Below, in pieces: positions 59,300 to 64,000 of a DNA stretch of 64,000 nucleotides. The notes below the pieces were generated by a model. The model saw only the letters and a list, made by a program, of their open reading frames with translations. It made no database searches and was not told where the DNA came from. A program made the translations under genes and the position numbers. Positions within the stretch are counted from its first letter, which is position 1. Every line of letters starts with the position of its first letter. This DNA is from Lateolabrax maculatus. Its lineage: Eukaryota > Chordata > Actinopteri > Acropomatiformes > Lateolabracidae. The DNA is taken from NCBI GenBank assembly GCA_031216445.1, contig CM062215.1:11906501-11970500 (forward strand), in the 5' to 3' direction.

Positions 59300-60507
59300 T
59301 GACAGCCCTGTGTGTTGTGACCTCTGGGGGTCGGGTGCGCCTTCACTGCCGGACAGCTTCAGGTGCAGCCGGTGACGGGAAACTCTCACCCAGAGAGCAG
59401 CTGATTCCCCCCCCCCCCCTCCTCCTGCAGACCACCTACCGCCGGTCCAGACAGAGGCTGCCTGCCTGGGATGCCGGACGAGGTTTCTGTTTTTGGAGAC
59501 AGTGGATCCGTCATACCGGCGCTAATAATAGCGGCTCTCAGGCTCATGCATGCGTCGCGCGTAATCCTGCCGTTACAGTGAGTCCGGCCCTGCAAAGTGG
59601 GTAGGCCTGTATCAGTTCATCAACACATCTAATATTAGGAAGTCTGTCAGGGCGCTGTCCCACCGGAGAGGAACAGACAGACAGACTGCTGTGATTTTGA
59701 TTTCCACCTTTACTTTCTCCCTCACAGATGAACAGCAACAGGCCCTGACTGGTGATTTGATTTTAAACATTTAAAGATAACTCTTCAAGTTCTCCATTTG
59801 GAGCGAAAATCACGAAAAAATAGTTGCGGCCCTGAACACCAGGATTTTTCTCCATCTACTTCTACTCTAGAATGAAGTTCGCCCATCTTTCCGTGTTGCC
59901 ATAAACTCTGTGACCCAAATCCACGAGCATCAAAGAGAGCAGTAACCTACTAAACTGGTTTGGGTTGATCAGATTGTATTTTGGGGGAAATCGTGAGGCT
60001 TAAATAGAAATGTGGTCACCCTGGCTCCGGGTTGTCATGTGACCCCCCCCCCCACGGTTGACTCTCCTCGATGTCCCGCAACTACATCATCGCGGAAATA
60101 AGCGTCCACTGATGCGTCCGCCGGGTGTCGGGTTTTACGCATGGCGTCCTCCAAACGGGACGGGGGCCCGCGGAGAGCCACCTCCAAGCATCCTACTATT
60201 TAGAGGTGGGCATGCTCCTACAGACCCCCCCCCCTCCCCACGTCCCCCCTGCACACCTGCTCCGCTCCGTCTGTCCCCGCCTGACAGACCGGCCGGTCCT
60301 CCTGCCTGCGTCCTGCCCGTCTTCAGCTCCAGCTCTTGCGTCCACATCGTGCGCTCCACCTCTGGCCGTTAGTTTTTGGATTTGTACTTTGGGGTCCGTC
60401 CCCCCATTCTGGTGGATTTAACCTGTCCGTTTAGTCACCCCCTCCCCCTCTCCCTCCCCCCCATTTATAACTTTTTACACCCCCCTTTTTCTTTTTTTTG
60501 CCCGGTT
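59300..60507 (+). promoter_or_regulatory. probable promoter/5' UTR region of the dmd-like gene
   Basis: GC rises and CpG becomes frequent from about 59300 to the start codon, with several poly-C runs (59407-59418, 60044-60053, 60226-60234). ATTTATAA at 60463-60470 is a TATA-like word 41 bp before the ATG, too close to be confidently the core promoter. Many open frames here are GC artefacts. Confidence 0.45.
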
Positions 60508-60592
60508 ATGATGGCAGAGGGTGTGCGCCCCGAGGACTACTGCGACGAGCCGGTGGAGGACGAGTTTGGAGAGATCATCAAGTGTCGATCCG
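60508..60592 (+). CDS. dmd: first coding exon of a dystrophin/utrophin-family gene, probably dmd
   Basis: Encodes M-MAEGVRPEDYCDEPVEDE then FGEIIKCRS plus one nt, donor CG|GTAGGA. The EDEFGEIIKCRS segment resembles the utrophin N-terminus (NEFSDIIKSRS, recalled), which directly precedes the DExxDVQKKTFTKW start of the actin-binding CH domain. The phase-1 ending (28 codons + G, 27 + G from the second ATG) is what exon 2 of dystrophin and utrophin requires, where the split codon gives Asp or Tyr. Position just past tmem47 and in the same direction matches dystrophin, not utrophin, in mammals. The second ATG (60511) has the better context (A at -3, G at +4). The CH domains themselves lie beyond the window, so the gene identity rests on 12 residues, phase and synteny. 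Confidence 0.65.
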
Positions 60593-63500
60593 GTAGGAGC
60601 TCAAAGCGTCCCTAGGGTGTGTGTGTGTGTGTGTGTGTGTGTTGCTGTATATCGATCTGCTCAGGCACAATGCTGTGTGAGTGTAATGTTGAACACCCCT
60701 CTGCTCACTGATGCTCACACTGACAACAGCTCCAGAATAACCACAAACTTTTCCATGAGACTGACAGTCCTCACCGCTGCAGGATATTGATCCAAGAAGC
60801 TGATGGAAGCTCTAAAATATGAATTCTGTGATATATATTCTCATCGGGCGCAGATATCTATGGAGTTGGTAGGCTTGGCTGTGTGTGACAGATGTAATTA
60901 TGATGAAGTGTGTAACCACTACTTTTAGACATCATTGTCAAATTACATGTGATAAGTGTTGAAATGCTGTGTGCAAGTGTAACTGTGGCTAAGACATTTG
61001 AACTACATTTTCCATGAACACTCTTCTTCGTGCAAAGAGGATGTTGGCATTATGAAATCTAAAAACAGCTGATGCCCGTGACCTTGTGGAGAATGTTTGT
61101 CTGGAGTTGTTGCTTGCCGGAGAGAACGCAGTGAAGTCTGCTTGATCTTGTAGATGCACAAGATGTCAATTATGAGCAATTAAGACAAAATGATGATTTC
61201 GATCACCTTTTTTCATCCATGCTACTGTACATACAGTACAGTGGTGCTGTTGGCACAGTAGATCTTGTAGGCTTTTCAAGACGTTTTAGTCCACTATCTG
61301 ATTCAACTTCAAGTGACGAGTAAAGTGTGAAAATCTTTAGCTAGACAAGCAGGGTGAACTGGGACAGAAATTCAGTCCTGGACTTATCCACTGGCATAAG
61401 AAAAAAACAAGCAACAACAGCAGCAAAAGATAAAACGTATCTAATAAAATAAGGTAACACAAGATTTAACTTTATGCAGCTGCTGTTAGTGGTAAAATGT
61501 TTAGGTTAAAGATTAAAAGTGACAATACTACATTTTCATGCATGTAAAACAAAACAAATATGTGCAAACACAAGCCAGGAGAGGACCGAAAAAGTAAGTA
61601 CCAACACAACAATGTAAAAATACTCATTACATGTAAAAGTCCTGCATTAATAGTAAAGTAAAAAATCACTAAAATTACATTAATTATCAACTAAATGTAC
61701 TTCGAGTTTTAAAAAGTAAAAGTACTGATGCAGTGAAATCTGACAGATATGATTCTATATGATGTCATTAGACTGTTAATACTTATGCATCAATTTACTG
61801 CTGTAGCTGCTCCAGGTGGAGACAGTTTGAACTACTTCATATACAGTTAGCTAGTTTAGTCCCAACCTCGGGGTCAGGCCCATCCAAAGGGCCACCAGAT
61901 AAATCTGGGGCGTTGTGAGATGATTGATGGAAGAAATTTAAATTCATCTTTTGGACTTTTCTCTAATCTTAGTGAAATATTGTATAATTTGAACTCTCCA
62001 AGCCTCAGTTATTGAAATGAAAATATAAGAGAAGTTTAGAGAGGAAATGTCTCTTTGGTGGAACTGCCAACACCTCACATCTAGACACAGTTCCTTTGTA
62101 AGAGGTCACAAGCCAAAAAGGTTTAGAACCACTTGCATAATCTTTATTTTATAAGATGATATGTTTTTTATGTAAACTCTTTATCTGTAAGGTAACTATA
62201 GCTGTCACATACATGTTGGGGTGTAAAATGTACAATATTTCCCTCTGAAACGTAGTTGAGTAGAAGTATAAAGTAGCATAAAATGGAAATACTCAAGAAA
62301 AGTACAAGTACCTCAAAATTGTACTTGAGTAGCCTATGTGTACTTTTACTGTGGAGTTTTTGCTATAAATCAAACACCAAAGAACATGACGGCATGCAGT
62401 GTAAAACATTGTATGGTGTAGAGGCTGCCGCTCCCTGTGACGGGATGATCTTGTTTTCTAAATCTATTTCTGTCTTGTGTACCCTCTGGACCACGCCCTG
62501 TGGGGTACATTTAATTCACATAAAACTCCCCCTTTACTGACCTTGTAACCCCTCGACGATCCTGTGCCCTTTGCACCAACGCTCTCTGAAGTCAGTTAGT
62601 TTAGCCCAGGCCTCGCCTGCTGCAGCTGAAGTCAATAACAATTTGTAGAACTAAATCAGGACTAAATTGTTTCCGTGCTAACTTGCCACCTTGCCCAACC
62701 CAGGGCTAAAAATGTCCTGGGTGAAAGTGTTGTTTGTGCGATGTGTGGCCGTGACACTGAAGCCCTCGCAGCGTGCTGGTATGCGTTAGAGGCTGCAGAG
62801 GTTTTATTTCCTGCTATAGCGCTTGTAAATACTGAATGACCTGGAATGGTCCACTGGGCGGTGAGACACAGAGTCAAACAGACTGACTAAGACTGACAGA
62901 TGGACAGTAGGGTCAAGTTCTCTTAATACCCCCCGCCCCCCCGCTTCCTCACATCGTGGATTTCCTCTTGTCTATCTGTGTAAATAACTTTTTTCCCTGA
63001 CTGACCTGCCTAGTTCAATAAAGCTTCAATGAATAAATAAAGCCCTTATTCCCTCTCTCTCTCTCTCTCACACACTTTCTCTTGTCTCGGTGTTTGTCTC
63101 TCGCCCACTCCCCCACGGTACAGCTGGTGGGTCATCTCATGCTGGAAATAGCGGTCAGCTGGCCTGACGGACTACTGGTGTGCGGTGTCAGATAGCCTAG
63201 TTTGGGAGGTTGCCATTCCCCCTGCCTTCTCTTTCTCTCTCTCGCCACCCTTTTCCATCTTCCCTCTTTCCTCTTCCATTGCCTTCAATTCCTCCACACC
63301 CTCTTTCTCTCCTCCAATCTATTTACATCTCCCTCTTCCTCTGTTTCTCCAAAAAGCATCATGCTTTACCTGTTCCCTCTAACATCAGCTTCTTTTTCTC
63401 TCTACATTCTTTCTCAGGGAATCTTTAATTTCCTTGTCTTTTTATGCCCCCCCGTGTCATATTTGACCACCCAAGTTGTTCTTAACTGTATGACTGGACT

Positions 63501-64000
63501 GTCTGTCTAAATCCAGCTGTCTGTCTCTGTGCTGTATGGGCCCCTCTTCAGATATTTAACATACCACATGCTACTGTGTGCTATAATGTATCCATGTATC
63601 CTAAGGTCCAAATTTAAACCACATTAATAAAAATAAAAAACGTTTCCTGGGAAGTTTCCTGGAAAGAAGAACATAATTATATTTAAAATGTGATCAATTT
63701 GTAAACTTCTAATAATGAATTAAAATAAATTGCAAAGCTAACATAACCTAGAGCAAATCAGCTGATCATGCAGTTCAGGCCAGGCTGAAAACACAAATAA
63801 TAATCTTCATTACGCATTAATCTGTTATTTATTTTCTTGATTTTGGTCCAAACGACATAGACAGAGACATCACTGTGAAACTATCTTACTTTGGCAGTTA
63901 AAGTTATGTTCATGGAGGATCCCACTGGTCAGGGTAAAAAGCTCATTGAGGAAACAGGTTTTCAGGGCCTTTAAAATAAATTTGCTCAGATGCCTTTTCT
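60593..64000 (+). other. intron 1 of the dmd-like gene (to window end)
   Basis: No second exon encoding the VQKKTFTKW start is present. Contains (GT)n at 60617-60642, a dispersed repeat at 61.57-62.35 kb and a pyrimidine-rich tract at about 63220-63420. Large first introns are usual for dystrophin. Confidence 0.5.
61570..62350 (-). repeat. common teleost dispersed repeat, minus orientation
   Basis: Right end GTACCTCAAAATTGTACTTG, then reading inward AAGTAGCATAAAATGGAAAT and TTTCCCTCTGAAACGTAG, middle GCTGCTCCAGGTGGAG, left end ACATGTAAAAGTCCTGCATT. In reverse complement this follows, in order, a highly repeated teleost sequence beginning with CAAGTACTTGAGT-type words (recalled pattern). Confidence 0.75.

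Noticed and set aside
60463..60470. TATA-like ATTTATAA as core promoter of the dmd-like gene
   Set aside because: Only 41 bp from the start codon, which would leave almost no 5' UTR. Kept only as a remark.
63202..63510. 102-codon open frame near the window end
   Set aside because: CT-rich composition artefact within an intron. It has no resemblance to a dystrophin exon.

Overview
The window reads as nuclear genomic DNA of a ray-finned fish, probably a percomorph teleost. It is AT-rich with small phase-consistent exons separated by introns of about 0.1 to 12 kb, many long (GT)n/(CA)n microsatellites, and fragments of dispersed repeats familiar from teleost genomes. No bacterial or viral gene organisation is seen. 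Nearly all long open frames are shadows of repeats or chance frames.

Three protein genes lie on the + strand. (1) Positions 699-17938 hold the last 18 recognisable coding exons (804 codons plus stop) of cfap47, a very large ciliary/flagellar protein built of ASH/MSP-type Ig-like domains. All junctions keep one reading frame, and the gene's 5' part lies before the window. A tRNA-Gly(GCC) gene sits antisense in one of its introns. (2) Positions 35405-51682 hold the complete three-exon coding sequence of tmem47, a 182-residue four-pass PMP22/claudin-family junction protein. It is preceded by a CpG-rich promoter region with a full CRE palindrome. (3) Positions 60508-60592 hold what looks like the first coding exon of dystrophin (dmd). 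Its N-terminus resembles that of utrophin, its donor is in the phase that dystrophin and utrophin exon 2 require, and it lies just past tmem47 as dystrophin does in mammals. The rest of the window would be its first intron.

The 17 kb between cfap47 and tmem47 appears to have no conventional gene. It carries a broken Tc1-like transposase copy (about 19.07-19.78 kb), a 463-bp terminal-inverted-repeat element with 10-11 bp target duplications (21.62-22.08 kb), a common teleost dispersed repeat (26.0-26.5 kb), a decayed L1/Tx1-type LINE 3' end (29.2-29.85 kb), a perfect 40-bp palindrome (29873-29912) and an orphan Cys/Trp-rich exon-like segment (30195-30429). Intron 1 of tmem47 contains a near-palindromic 184-bp MITE (42951-43134), a (GT)31 tract, and about 1.6 kb of almost pure pyrimidine DNA (45.78-47.39 kb) with signs of an old tandem array. 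A third inverted-repeat element lies at 52755-53216, downstream of tmem47.

The three genes are not a pathway. Their association is one of conserved position (cfap47-tmem47-dmd, compare human Xp21). No previously undescribed multi-gene system is visible. The most informative observations are the utrophin-like first exon at the dystrophin position, the three short inverted-repeat elements, the perfect palindrome, and the UG-repeat-bracketed cfap47 exons.
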